In this document: piece by piece, positions 1 to 6,516 of the stretch
Position numbering within the stretch: the stretch's first letter is position 1
Layout: every line of letters starts with the position of its first letter
Translations under genes and position numbers: made by a program
Notes under the pieces: model-generated
What the model saw: the letters and a program-made list of their open reading frames with translations, nothing else
Databases searched by the model: none
Told to the model about the DNA's origin: nothing
Assembly (NCBI GenBank): GCA_021790295.1
Contig: JAJYIC010000005.1
Coordinates: forward strand, 15,168-24,386
DNA length: 9,219 nucleotides
From: Pseudomonadota bacterium
GTDB lineage: Bacteria > Pseudomonadota > Alphaproteobacteria > ATCC43930 > CGMCC-115725
Direction: 5' to 3'

Positions 1-54
1 GGAGAGAAGGCCGTTCTCGGCCGCCCGCCGGAAAAGGTGCTTTCGATCCTTTAA
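1..54 (+). CDS. possible C-terminal tail of a convergent plus-strand gene (partial)
   Basis: Frame 1 from the left edge reads 17 sense codons (GEKAVLGRPPEKVLSIL) and stops at TAA 52-54. The start lies outside the window. Codons mostly end in G or C, as in the neighbouring genes. No minus-strand start codon (ATG, GTG or TTG) exists between here and the stop of the gene at 79, so the stretch is either intergenic or the end of a gene converging on the operon. Seventeen codons are too few to name a family. The call is an inference from an open frame that ends neatly before the next gene. Confidence 0.3.
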   Translation, partial: GEKAVLGRPPEKVLSIL

Positions 55-66
55 CCGATTGCCGGG

Positions 67-78
67 GCGCCGCGGCGC
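67..78. repeat. 12-bp GC palindrome just after the last operon gene
   Basis: GCGCCGCGGCGC is a perfect palindrome lying directly against the minus-strand stop codon at 79-81. A smaller inverted repeat (GGCCG, TTCT, CGGCC) follows at 9-22. Either could help end transcription from the operon or from a convergent plus-strand gene. Neither is followed by a T tract, so a classical intrinsic terminator is not shown. Confidence 0.3.
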
Positions 79-1479
79 TCACTCTGCGGCATGCGCCGCC
101 GGAACTCCCTCCTTGCTTTCGAGCAGGGCGGTCAAAGGCTGAAGGCTCTTCTCTTGTTCGAGCGTTTCGAGCCTTTCGAAAAGCGGAGCGATCCGCGCCT
201 TCGGCAAGGCGCGAGCGGCGCAATCGGAAAACTTTGCCCATAAATCGTCGCGGGTGATCGATGTGCCTTCGGGCCCGGGCGGGCGATACCGTTCGAGGCG
301 TTTTCTGAGGACGCGGCCGTCGGCGAGGGTGACGACCACCTCTGCGCCCCACTGCTCCGCCCCGTCCGCGGCCATATCGGGGTGAGGGCGGGCCACGGTC
401 AGAGCGAGAAGGCGGCCGATGCGCTCCTCACCCATGGCCCCGTCTTCGAAATGCTCGAGCCTTGGGGCGCCGTCGCAAAGCGCGCGGGCGACGCAGTACT
501 GAATGCTGAACTTGCCTTCGAGGCCGCTTTTCGGCGCGGGATTGTCGGTGTGAGGAAGCCTGCGGCGATGCGGAAGGATGGTGATCCGGGTGACGCTTTC
601 GGGCGCGAACGGCTCCTCGCGCCGCAGCGCCAGCATCGCCTCGATCGAGGAATGGGTGCTGCCGCAACAGGGATAGAGCTTCAAACCGAGCCCGCTCTCT
701 TCGATCGCAAGGCGCTTGCCCCAGCCGGCAAAGATGCGCTCGGCGTCGAAATTTCCGGGACCATTGAAGACGGCGAGAAAGCCCTGCTTATGCTCGAAGC
801 AAGCGGGATTTGCGGTAAACCCCTTCTGCGCGAGAAGGGCGGCGAAAAGGCCGTTTCGCGCCGACTGCCCGACATGAAGCGGCTTTGTCATGGTCCCGAA
901 ATTCGCTTTCAACCCCGAAGAGAGAGAGGCCGCGAGCGCCAAGGCCCTCGCCGTCTCCTCGCAGCCGAGGCGCAAGAGACGCGCCGAGGCGGCGGCGGCG
1001 CCGAAAACGCCGAGGGTCGCGGTCGGGTGCCAGCCCTTGTCGTAGTGGTGCCAGTGAACGGCGCGGGCAATCCGGGTTTCGACCTCGAAGCCGACGATAT
1101 AGGCGAGAAGAAGATCGGCGCCGCTTGCCCCCGATTCCTCGGCCAGACCCAAAAGGGCGGCGAGAAGAGGGGCGGAAGGGTGGCCGCCCATGACCCCGCT
1201 CACATCGTCGTAATCGAGCGCATGCGCCGCCGTGCCGTTGACGAGGGCGGCCTCCAGAGAGGAGGTGCGCCGCGCCCGGCCGATGACGACGGCCGCGCCC
1301 GGCGCCGCCGCAACCCCCGGCAGTTCGAGGAGAAGGCTCGGCGCCTTTTCGCGCGAACCGGCGAGCGCGACCCCGATCGTGTCTAGGATCGCCGTTTTGC
1401 CCCAATAGCGGGCATTGGGCGAGAGATCGCCCGCCCCCATGCGGCCGGCCAATTCGGCGATCTTCAAGGCCAAGGTCAT
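79..1479 (-). CDS. MmgE/PrpD family protein (downstream copy)
   Basis: A 466-residue cytosolic protein, about the usual length for the MmgE/PrpD family (2-methylcitrate dehydratase PrpD, cis-aconitate decarboxylase, iminodisuccinate epimerase). Family landmarks appear in order: HALDYDD at 86-92, GGHPS from 98, GWHP at 149-152, GTMTKPLH at 195-202, CCGSTH at 271-276 and GKFSIQY at 322-328. By eye these match the active-site set of human cis-aconitate decarboxylase (Asp93, His103, His159, Lys207, His277, Tyr318) as D89, H100, H151, K199, H276 and Y328. The Thr97 equivalent is Val93, so that exact reaction is not assumed. ATG 1479 is supported by an AAGGGAGG ribosome site about 7 nt upstream. 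It is the last gene of the operon, 86 nt after a maleate-isomerase-like gene. The substrate is unknown; hydratase/dehydratase, decarboxylase or epimerase chemistry on a carboxylate is possible. Confidence 0.88.
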   Translation of the reverse strand: MTLALKIAELAGRMGAGDLSPNARYWGKTAILDTIGVALAGSREKAPSLLLELPGVAAAPGAAVVIGRARRTSSLEAALVNGTAAHALDYDDVSGVMGGHPSAPLLAALLGLAEESGASGADLLLAYIVGFEVETRIARAVHWHHYDKGWHPTATLGVFGAAAASARLLRLGCEETARALALAASLSSGLKANFGTMTKPLHVGQSARNGLFAALLAQKGFTANPACFEHKQGFLAVFNGPGNFDAERIFAGWGKRLAIEESGLGLKLYPCCGSTHSSIEAMLALRREEPFAPESVTRITILPHRRRLPHTDNPAPKSGLEGKFSIQYCVARALCDGAPRLEHFEDGAMGEERIGRLLALTVARPHPDMAADGAEQWGAEVVVTLADGRVLRKRLERYRPPGPEGTSITRDDLWAKFSDCAARALPKARIAPLFERLETLEQEKSLQPLTALLESKEGVPAAHAAE

Positions 1480-1503
1480 CGGCGAACCCTCCCTTATCGG
1501 GTC

Positions 1504-1541
1504 CGAGGGAAGAAGCCGCGGCTTCGGCTCCTTTACCCTCG
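1504..1541 (-). repeat. nested intergenic hairpin between the last two genes
   Basis: The 86-nt spacer (1480-1565) holds a perfect 14-bp palindrome, GAAGCCGCGGCTTC (1512-1525), enclosed by an outer inverted repeat, CGAGGG (1504-1509) with CCCTCG (1536-1541). In the minus-strand transcript this can fold into a two-part stem located before the ribosome site of the gene starting at 1479. It has no U tract. A role in mRNA stability or in lowering expression of the last gene is possible but inferred. Confidence 0.45.
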
Positions 1542-1565
1542 ACGATTCCTCGTTTCAGGCCGCGC

Positions 1566-2255
1566 TCAAGCCGCCGCGGAAGCCTTTGCCGCAAATGCCT
1601 TCGAAGCCGCCAAAGCGGCGGCCTCTATCGACGAGCGTACGGGGCGGCGCAACTCGCGGCGAAGCCGAGGGAGGATCGCGCGCGTCGGCAATTGCGAGCA
1701 GGCGATAAACAACGCCTGCGCCTCTCTGCTCGCGGTGGCGCGGGCAAGAGCGAGCACTTCCGCCGAACCGATCGCCCCGAGTTCCGCCGTCGTGGCGCAG
1801 GAAAAGCTTTCTAGCCTTTCGACCGTGATCCCGCCCGCGGCGAGATAGGCTTTGAGGCCCTCGTTTACGGCCTCCAGATAAGGCGTCACCACATCGATCC
1901 GCGTTACCTTCTCATCCTGCAAGACGGCGACCATCGCCCCCGCCGTGGTCACGGTCTCGACCCCGAAACGGGCCGAGAGGGCGCAGGCGAGCTCGCTTTC
2001 GCCTTCGGGTCCGGCGAGAAAGCCCGCGGCCGTGCAACCGTAAAGGAGAATGTCGATGGCTTCCCCCTCAAAGGGCTCGACCGCTTTCAAGGTACTGGCC
2101 CGGTAGGCCGGGATATCCTCTCTGAGAAGCGTGCGCGCCGGGCGGGACACGCGGGCGACGAGGAGATCGTGAATCTGGGGACAATAGGCGCGCATCTCCC
2201 CTTCCATGGTGGTGTTGTTTTCCGGTACCACCAAAAGCGCGCGCATCCTCGTCAT
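1566..2255 (-). CDS. maleate cis-trans isomerase-like protein (Asp/Glu racemase superfamily)
   Basis: A 229-residue cytosolic protein, a little short for maleate isomerases and arylmalonate decarboxylases (about 240-250). The N-terminal PENNTTM (11-17) matches the family's carboxylate-binding Asn loop. LYGCTAAG places a first cysteine at C74, VTPYLEAVNEG places a Tyr at Y126, and IACSQLPT places a second cysteine at C186. Maleate isomerases use two cysteines (about Cys76 and Cys194) with a nearby Tyr; arylmalonate decarboxylase has only the second. The two-cysteine pattern therefore favours an isomerase or racemase. ATG 2255 has AAGGAG 7 nt upstream. The gene lies 48 nt after the ThDP enzyme gene and 86 nt before an MmgE/PrpD gene, repeating the racemase-then-PrpD order seen at 6340-4114. 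Maleate itself is not proven as substrate; a substituted cis-dicarboxylate is equally possible. Confidence 0.8.
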   Translation of the reverse strand: MTRMRALLVVPENNTTMEGEMRAYCPQIHDLLVARVSRPARTLLREDIPAYRASTLKAVEPFEGEAIDILLYGCTAAGFLAGPEGESELACALSARFGVETVTTAGAMVAVLQDEKVTRIDVVTPYLEAVNEGLKAYLAAGGITVERLESFSCATTAELGAIGSAEVLALARATASREAQALFIACSQLPTRAILPRLRRELRRPVRSSIEAAALAASKAFAAKASAAA

Positions 2256-2303
2256 CGCCTCTCTCCTTTGCGGCAGGGCGTCCTTCTTCCTTCGCCCGCG
2301 GCC

Positions 2304-4073
2304 TCAACCCTGCCCGGACAGAGGTCCCGCCGCCCAGTGTTCGTAGAAGTTGCGCGGATAAGGATACCAGACCGCACGATAGCCGGTCACATCGAGCGAG
2401 ACCTCGACATCGATGAGAGCGGGCGCGCGCGCCGCGATGGCAGAGCGCAAGGCGGGCGCGTAGTCTTCGGCGCGGGCGACGCGGTAGGCTTTTGCCCCCA
2501 TCGCCTCGCCCCATTTGGCGAGGTCGGGGTTCCACAGCTCCCCGGTGCTCGTCTTCCTGTAATCGCAGAACGATTCGCGGCCGTATAAGCGCATCATCAG
2601 CTCGCGCTCGACCTGCAGGCTGCGGTTGTCGAGAACCACCCAGATCACGGGAAGGTTCTGCTCGACGGCGGTCGCGAGCGCGCTGCCGCCCATCAGAAAC
2701 GAGCCGTCGCCGATGAGCGCCAATGCCGGCCCATCGCCTCTGGCGATGCTCGCCCCGATGGCGGCCGAAGCGCTCCAGCCCATGCGATGGAAAAATCCGT
2801 TGTGGGCGACAAAACGCGAAGAGGTTTTGAGAAACGGCGGGGCGAAGCTGATGAGATGTCCGGTATCGAAAAAGACCGGCATCTCCGGGTCCTTTTCGGC
2901 GACGACTTCTGCGGTATCGTGACAGATGCGCGCGTAGTGGAGAGGGGAAAGCGCGGAGCGCCTCTGCTCGGCGACGGAGTCTTCCCAGGAACGGCGCTCG
3001 GCGTCGATCTCTTTGAGCCAGTCCGCATGCTCTCCTTCTGCCCCGGAAAGCGCTCCCCGCAACGCCGCGAGCCCCAAGCGCGCATCGCAGGTCAAGGCGA
3101 CGTCTGCGGGATAGACCCGCCCGAGTTCGGTCGTGTCGATATCGAGATGGATGAGGCGGGTGCTCTTTGGAATGTCGAAAAGGGTCCAGCCTCCGGTGTC
3201 GATGTCGGTAAAATGGGTGCCGACGCCGATCACGACGTCAGAGCGCCGCGCCGCCTTGTTGCCGTGACCCGTGCCGGCGCGGCCGATGCAGCCGACGGAA
3301 AGAGGATGCCGTTCGGGAAAGGCGCCTTTGCCGGTCGAGGTGGTGGCGACGGGGATCGACGCCGCCTCGGCAAGCGCCAGAAGCTCCTCCCAGGCTCGGG
3401 CATTGTGGACCCCGCTTCCGGCGACGAGAAGAGGGCGCTTCGCGCCTTTGAGGATGCGCGCGGCCTCAACGATCCCTTCCCTCGAAGGCGAAGGCGGAAA
3501 CCAGGATATCCAGGCCGAAGGGTCGGGAATGACATCCGCAACCGGCGTGTTCTGGATATCGAAAGGTATCTGCACGACGACCGGCCCCGGTCTTCCCGAA
3601 ATCGCCGTGTGATAGGCGCGCAGGATCATCTCGAGCGCCGTGTCGGGGCGCGTGACGAGGAGAGACTTTTTGGTGATCGGCTTCAACGCCGCGACCCAAT
3701 CTTCGGGCCCCTGGCGATAGGCTTCTTCCATCCCGCCGCGGTCGAACCAATGCGTGGGCCCGGCGCCGGCAAGAACGAGAAGGGCGATCGACTCGTAAAA
3801 CGCAGTCGCGACCGCGGGCACGATGTTCATGTTGCCGGGACCGACGCTCGTCGTCACCACGGGCAAGGGCGCAGAGCGCCGCATCCGCCAATAGCCGTCC
3901 GCCATCTGCACGGCATGGTCTTCGGCCCGCGCCGGCACGCCGCGGATATGGGTCTCATGGACGAGAGCGTCGAGAAGCGCCCAATTGCCGTGGCCATTGA
4001 TGCCGAAGAACACTTCCGTACCGATCTTTTCCAGAAGCCTCGCAGCGGCCTGCGCGAGCCTGATCTCTGCCAT
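2304..4073 (-). CDS. thiamine-diphosphate-dependent enzyme, acetolactate synthase/2-oxo-acid decarboxylase fold
   Basis: A 589-residue protein with the three-domain ThDP fold. The N-terminal pyrimidine-binding domain (about 1-175) has GINGHGN (24-30) and RAEDHAVQMADGY (49-61), with E51 as the cofactor-activating Glu. The middle domain (about 195-340) starts with LLVAGSGVHNARAWEELL. The C-terminal pyrophosphate-binding domain has GDG at 455-457 and N483, 28 residues from the first G to the Asn, the classical ThDP/Mg motif. The family decarboxylates 2-oxo acids, with release as an aldehyde or transfer to an acceptor. The sequence does not look like a canonical acetolactate synthase, glyoxylate carboligase or oxalyl-CoA decarboxylase, and no small regulatory subunit gene is nearby. 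ATG 4073 is chosen because GAGGAG lies 6 nt upstream; the frame could extend to TTG 4124, but that overlaps the previous gene. It sits between two racemase-PrpD pairs. The substrate is unknown. Confidence 0.88.
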   Translation of the reverse strand: MAEIRLAQAAARLLEKIGTEVFFGINGHGNWALLDALVHETHIRGVPARAEDHAVQMADGYWRMRRSAPLPVVTTSVGPGNMNIVPAVATAFYESIALLVLAGAGPTHWFDRGGMEEAYRQGPEDWVAALKPITKKSLLVTRPDTALEMILRAYHTAISGRPGPVVVQIPFDIQNTPVADVIPDPSAWISWFPPSPSREGIVEAARILKGAKRPLLVAGSGVHNARAWEELLALAEAASIPVATTSTGKGAFPERHPLSVGCIGRAGTGHGNKAARRSDVVIGVGTHFTDIDTGGWTLFDIPKSTRLIHLDIDTTELGRVYPADVALTCDARLGLAALRGALSGAEGEHADWLKEIDAERRSWEDSVAEQRRSALSPLHYARICHDTAEVVAEKDPEMPVFFDTGHLISFAPPFLKTSSRFVAHNGFFHRMGWSASAAIGASIARGDGPALALIGDGSFLMGGSALATAVEQNLPVIWVVLDNRSLQVERELMMRLYGRESFCDYRKTSTGELWNPDLAKWGEAMGAKAYRVARAEDYAPALRSAIAARAPALIDVEVSLDVTGYRAVWYPYPRNFYEHWAAGPLSGQG

Positions 4074-4079
4074 CGCCTT

Positions 4080-4085
4080 CTCCTC
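4080..4085 (-). promoter_or_regulatory. ribosome binding site fixing the ThDP enzyme start
   Basis: In the minus strand GAGGAG (4085 to 4080) lies 6 nt before ATG 4073, where the product begins MAEIRLAQAA, a normal N-terminus for this fold. The longer alternative from TTG 4124 would add 17 residues and overlap the stop codon of the gene before it. This site decides for 4073. Confidence 0.7.
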
Positions 4086-4113
4086 GTTTCGATGCTTCTC
4101 GGTGTGCGCCGCC

Positions 4114-5490
4114 TCACCCGGCAAAAATCTTTTCCGAGCTTGGCAGCTCGCCGACCGAGCGCAACTGATCGATCGATTGCGCCATATCGAACAGCCGTTT
4201 GGCTTCGTCCCGACTGTGAGTGCGGATCGTGCACTCGGCGAACTTCGCCCACAGCTCTTCGACGTCGAGAGGATCGAAGGCGTGGCCGCGGATGGCGCGG
4301 ATCGGGCCGCTGTCGAGGACTTCGCCCTCGGCGAGGCGGATCACCACTCTTTCCGTCGGCGAGTGGGCGGGGTCGCGGGCGTCATATTCCTCGACGGGAT
4401 TGAGCCTCACTTTGGGGAAAAACGCCTGGATGTCGGGCCTTTGCACGACCGAATCGGTCAGTTCGGCAACGCCCATGCGCCCGAGGATGACGGCGGCGGC
4501 CATCGCGAACTGTTCGCTGAACTTGGCTTCGAGGCCGGTCTGCGGGCGGCGGTAGGTCAGCACATCGGTCTGCCCTTTACCCATCGTCACTTCGATATCG
4601 GCGATGTCCTCGGGCTTAAGACCGCGCCCAGAAAGCATCTTCACCGCGGTATCGAAAGAGCGGTGCATGAAATAGCAGGTCGCATATTTCTTGATGCAAA
4701 GCCTTTGGCGCAAAAGATGCCACTCGCCGCCAAGGCGGGAGGGGGATAGGCGGTCGGGCGCGGCGCCCGGAGAGCCGGGGGAAAACGCCGCGAGAAAACC
4801 CTGCGGGTTTTCGAGCGCGTCCCTTCCCGCCGTCATCCCCGCCGCGGCAAGCCTTGCCGCGATGACGCCGTCGCGGGCGGCGCGGCCGGCATGGTAGGGC
4901 TTGGTCATGGTGCCGAAATTCGCCCCGAGGCCGCCGGCGTGGCTGGCCGCGATGGCGAGAGCGGTTGCGGCGCGTTCCGCGGGAAGGCGATGCAATACGG
5001 CCGCCGCCGCCGCCGCCGCAATGACGCCGAAGACCGAGGTCGGATGCCAGCCTTTGCGATGGTAGGCGGCGTCGCGCCTCAACAGCTCCGCCCACACTTC
5101 GTAGCCCGCGACATAAGCGGTCACGAGGTCGCGCCCGGAAGACCCGAGCCTTTCCCCTTCGGCAAGGATCGCCGGCACCATCACCGCGCTCGGATGGCCC
5201 GAAAGCGACTGATCGTCGTAATCGAGAGCATGCGCCGCGGTCCCGCCGATAAGGGCGGCGTCGGGCGCCCAGACATATCGCGGCGAAAGGCAGGCGCGCG
5301 CTTCCCGCCAGGCCCCTTCTTGGATCAGATTGCGGCGGACGATATCGACGACCGGCTCGTCGATCCCGACCATGATGACGCCGAGGGTGTCGGTGAATGC
5401 GTCCCTGACGAGACCCAGCGCCTCTTGCGGGAGCCGCTCGTAGTGAAGGCCGGAGAGAAACTCCCCAAGATCGGCAGTCAGCGCCGTCAT
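4114..5490 (-). CDS. MmgE/PrpD family protein (upstream copy)
   Basis: A 458-residue MmgE/PrpD protein, paralogous to the one at 79-1479. Landmarks: HALDYDD at 87-93, SGHPS from 97, GWHP at 147-150, GTMTKPYH at 193-200, TCYFMH at 271-276 and AKFSEQF at 322-328. Active-site equivalents of cis-aconitate decarboxylase are D90, H99, H149, K197 and H276, but the expected Tyr is Phe (F328) and the Thr97 equivalent is Gln94. The shared GTMTKP, QGF and LWAKF segments make a common ancestor with the other copy likely, though the C-terminal halves have diverged. ATG 5490 gives the family's usual N-terminus (LGEFLSGLHYERLPQEAL) after a purine-rich GGGGGAAG; the frame can be read back to ATG 5622, but that runs inside the preceding gene. 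It follows the hydantoin-racemase-like gene by 52 nt. Reaction and substrate are unknown. Confidence 0.87.
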   Translation of the reverse strand: MTALTADLGEFLSGLHYERLPQEALGLVRDAFTDTLGVIMVGIDEPVVDIVRRNLIQEGAWREARACLSPRYVWAPDAALIGGTAAHALDYDDQSLSGHPSAVMVPAILAEGERLGSSGRDLVTAYVAGYEVWAELLRRDAAYHRKGWHPTSVFGVIAAAAAAAVLHRLPAERAATALAIAASHAGGLGANFGTMTKPYHAGRAARDGVIAARLAAAGMTAGRDALENPQGFLAAFSPGSPGAAPDRLSPSRLGGEWHLLRQRLCIKKYATCYFMHRSFDTAVKMLSGRGLKPEDIADIEVTMGKGQTDVLTYRRPQTGLEAKFSEQFAMAAAVILGRMGVAELTDSVVQRPDIQAFFPKVRLNPVEEYDARDPAHSPTERVVIRLAEGEVLDSGPIRAIRGHAFDPLDVEELWAKFAECTIRTHSRDEAKRLFDMAQSIDQLRSVGELPSSEKIFAG

Positions 5491-5542
5491 CTTTCTTCCC
5501 CCGCTCCGATCGAAAACTGCTCGCGGCCTTTGCGCCCCGGCC

Positions 5543-6340
5543 TTACCGCGCCGTTTTCGACCCGGCGCGAAAGTTGTAGATCGCCATCCATTCTTCGAGC
5601 GAACGGCGATCGGGGGCCTCATACAAACGGCGCCGGCTTTGGCAAAGGCCGATCGACTCCTTCAATTCCGCCATCCCTTCGGTGGTCTTGAGGAGGACGG
5701 CGTTGCAGTCGAGGACAAGGGCGCCGGCAATCTCCCGGATCTTCTCCCGGCGGACGATCGAATTGACGGTGGCGCAGGCCGCGAGGATGACCTCGGCGCC
5801 TGCGGCCGCGAGGCGGCGGCCTTCGGCGACAAAGCGCTCGGTCATCCGCGCAGGGCTTTTGAACGCATCCTGAACCTCGCGGAAATCGATGCCGAGATCG
5901 CCGAACGGGATGTGGCGCGCCGCAAGCCCGTATTCGAACGCCTTGCGGTCGTAATACTGGGCCTGCTTTGCGTGAAAGGCGACGCCCGAAAACTTGTGGC
6001 CGAACATGCAGGCTGTGAGCATGCCGGTCTCGCCGAGGCCGAAGACCGGGATGGGGACGACTTCGCGCGCCTCTTGCATCGCCGGGTCGAGAAAGCAACC
6101 GATCGCGACGGCGTCATACTTGCGCTCGGCGGCCTCGATGATCTTGTCGAGGACGCCCCCGGGCCCGTAACTGTTGATCGCGACAACGGCATTGTAATGA
6201 AGGTCCATCGAGCCGTCGTCGACGCCGCTTATATGGATTTCGGTGTCGGGCCTTTTGATACTGTCCAGATCAGCCGCCAAACTGTTGCGGTAATCGTGCA
6301 GTTTATGTATCGGCGTGCTGCTCTGCCACCAGATCTTCAT
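5543..6340 (-). CDS. Asp/Glu/hydantoin racemase family protein
   Basis: A 265-residue cytosolic protein of the Asp/Glu/hydantoin racemase superfamily. The N-terminus MKIWWQSSTPI resembles the first strand of hydantoin racemases. AIGCFLDPAMQEARE (79-93) carries the first catalytic-type cysteine C82, followed by PVFGLGETG (98-106). LAACATVNSI (186-195) carries the second cysteine C189. With both cysteines present, two-base racemisation/epimerisation or cis-trans isomerisation is plausible; hydantoin itself is unlikely because no hydantoinase or carbamoylase is nearby. The family is often about 240 residues; the extra length is a C-terminal extension (about 235-265) rich in Arg. ATG 6340 follows GGGAGAGG by 4 nt. 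It heads a five-gene group, 176 nt after the dehydrogenase genes and 52 nt before an MmgE/PrpD gene. The substrate is unknown. Confidence 0.82.
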   Translation of the reverse strand: MKIWWQSSTPIHKLHDYRNSLAADLDSIKRPDTEIHISGVDDGSMDLHYNAVVAINSYGPGGVLDKIIEAAERKYDAVAIGCFLDPAMQEAREVVPIPVFGLGETGMLTACMFGHKFSGVAFHAKQAQYYDRKAFEYGLAARHIPFGDLGIDFREVQDAFKSPARMTERFVAEGRRLAAAGAEVILAACATVNSIVRREKIREIAGALVLDCNAVLLKTTEGMAELKESIGLCQSRRRLYEAPDRRSLEEWMAIYNFRAGSKTAR

Positions 6341-6387
6341 TTCGCCTCTCCCGGAAAGAACGTTGCAGCTTGGCCTTTTGCCATCAT
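6337..6387 (-). other. possible 16-codon leader ORF overlapping the racemase start
   Basis: ATG 6387 (or ATG 6384) opens a 16-codon frame (MMAKGQAATFFPGEAK) ending in TGA at 6339-6337, which overlaps the racemase ATG as ATGA. The geometry would allow translational coupling, and the racemase ribosome site lies inside this frame. No clear ribosome site precedes the mini-frame, so it may be chance. Confidence 0.2.
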
Positions 6388-6425
6388 CGAAGGCCGCGAC
6401 CCACTCGGCTCACCCTCGCGTCATC

Positions 6426-6438
6426 TTCGAGCCTCGAA
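6426..6438. repeat. 13-bp dyad TTCGAG-C-CTCGAA in the 176-bp gap
   Basis: Perfect 6-bp arms around one base, next to a run of six A's on the plus strand (6437-6442). The size and position are compatible with an operator or with the base of a small RNA hairpin. No regulator is encoded in the window to pair with it. Confidence 0.3.
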
Positions 6439-6455
6439 AAAAGTCCGGCGGCCGG
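6437..6455 (-). terminator. weak terminator or attenuator between the dehydrogenase genes and the racemase gene
   Basis: Read on the minus strand, a short CCGG-CCG-CCGG hairpin (6455-6445) is followed by AC and six T's (6442-6437). The stem is only 4 bp, so strength is doubtful, but with the larger hairpin just upstream (6477-6501) it could give partial termination and split the dehydrogenase pair from the five genes downstream. Confidence 0.35.
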
Positions 6456-6476
6456 GCGCGGGTCTCACACAACGGC

Positions 6477-6501
6477 GCCGGCCGCGGAGCCGCGGGCCGG
6501 C
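6477..6501 (-). repeat. 11-bp GC stem after the second dehydrogenase gene
   Basis: GCCGGC-CGCGG pairs with CCGCG-G-GCCGGC, with one bulged base and a tight loop. It starts 15 nt after the TAA at 6519-6517. No U tract follows directly. Probably an mRNA 3'-end or processing-type hairpin. The rest of the 176-nt gap shows no convincing promoter. Confidence 0.45.
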
Positions 6502-6516
6502 CCAACGGCAGCCCTT

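Noticed and set aside
79..1479. Naming the MmgE/PrpD protein 2-methylcitrate dehydratase (prpD) or cis-aconitate decarboxylase
   Set aside because: No methylcitrate synthase or methylisocitrate lyase gene is nearby and the Thr97 equivalent is Val; the family has several unrelated reactions.
4074..4124. 17-residue extension of the ThDP enzyme from TTG 4124
   Set aside because: It overlaps the previous stop codon, whereas ATG 4073 has a good ribosome site at 6 nt spacing.
2787..4403. 538-codon plus-strand open frame opposite the ThDP enzyme gene
   Set aside because: It is antisense to a gene with intact ThDP motifs, its translation is Arg/Gly/Asp-rich without a recognisable domain, and such frames are expected in high-GC DNA.
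5491..5622. 44-residue N-terminal extension of the upstream MmgE/PrpD protein from ATG 5622
   Set aside because: The extension lies partly inside the racemase coding region and is Arg-rich; the family N-terminus begins at ATG 5490.
6361..6400. Sigma54-type GG/GC promoter in the 176-bp gap
   Set aside because: The GG and GC pairs are 11 nt apart instead of the required 10, and the surrounding consensus is poor.
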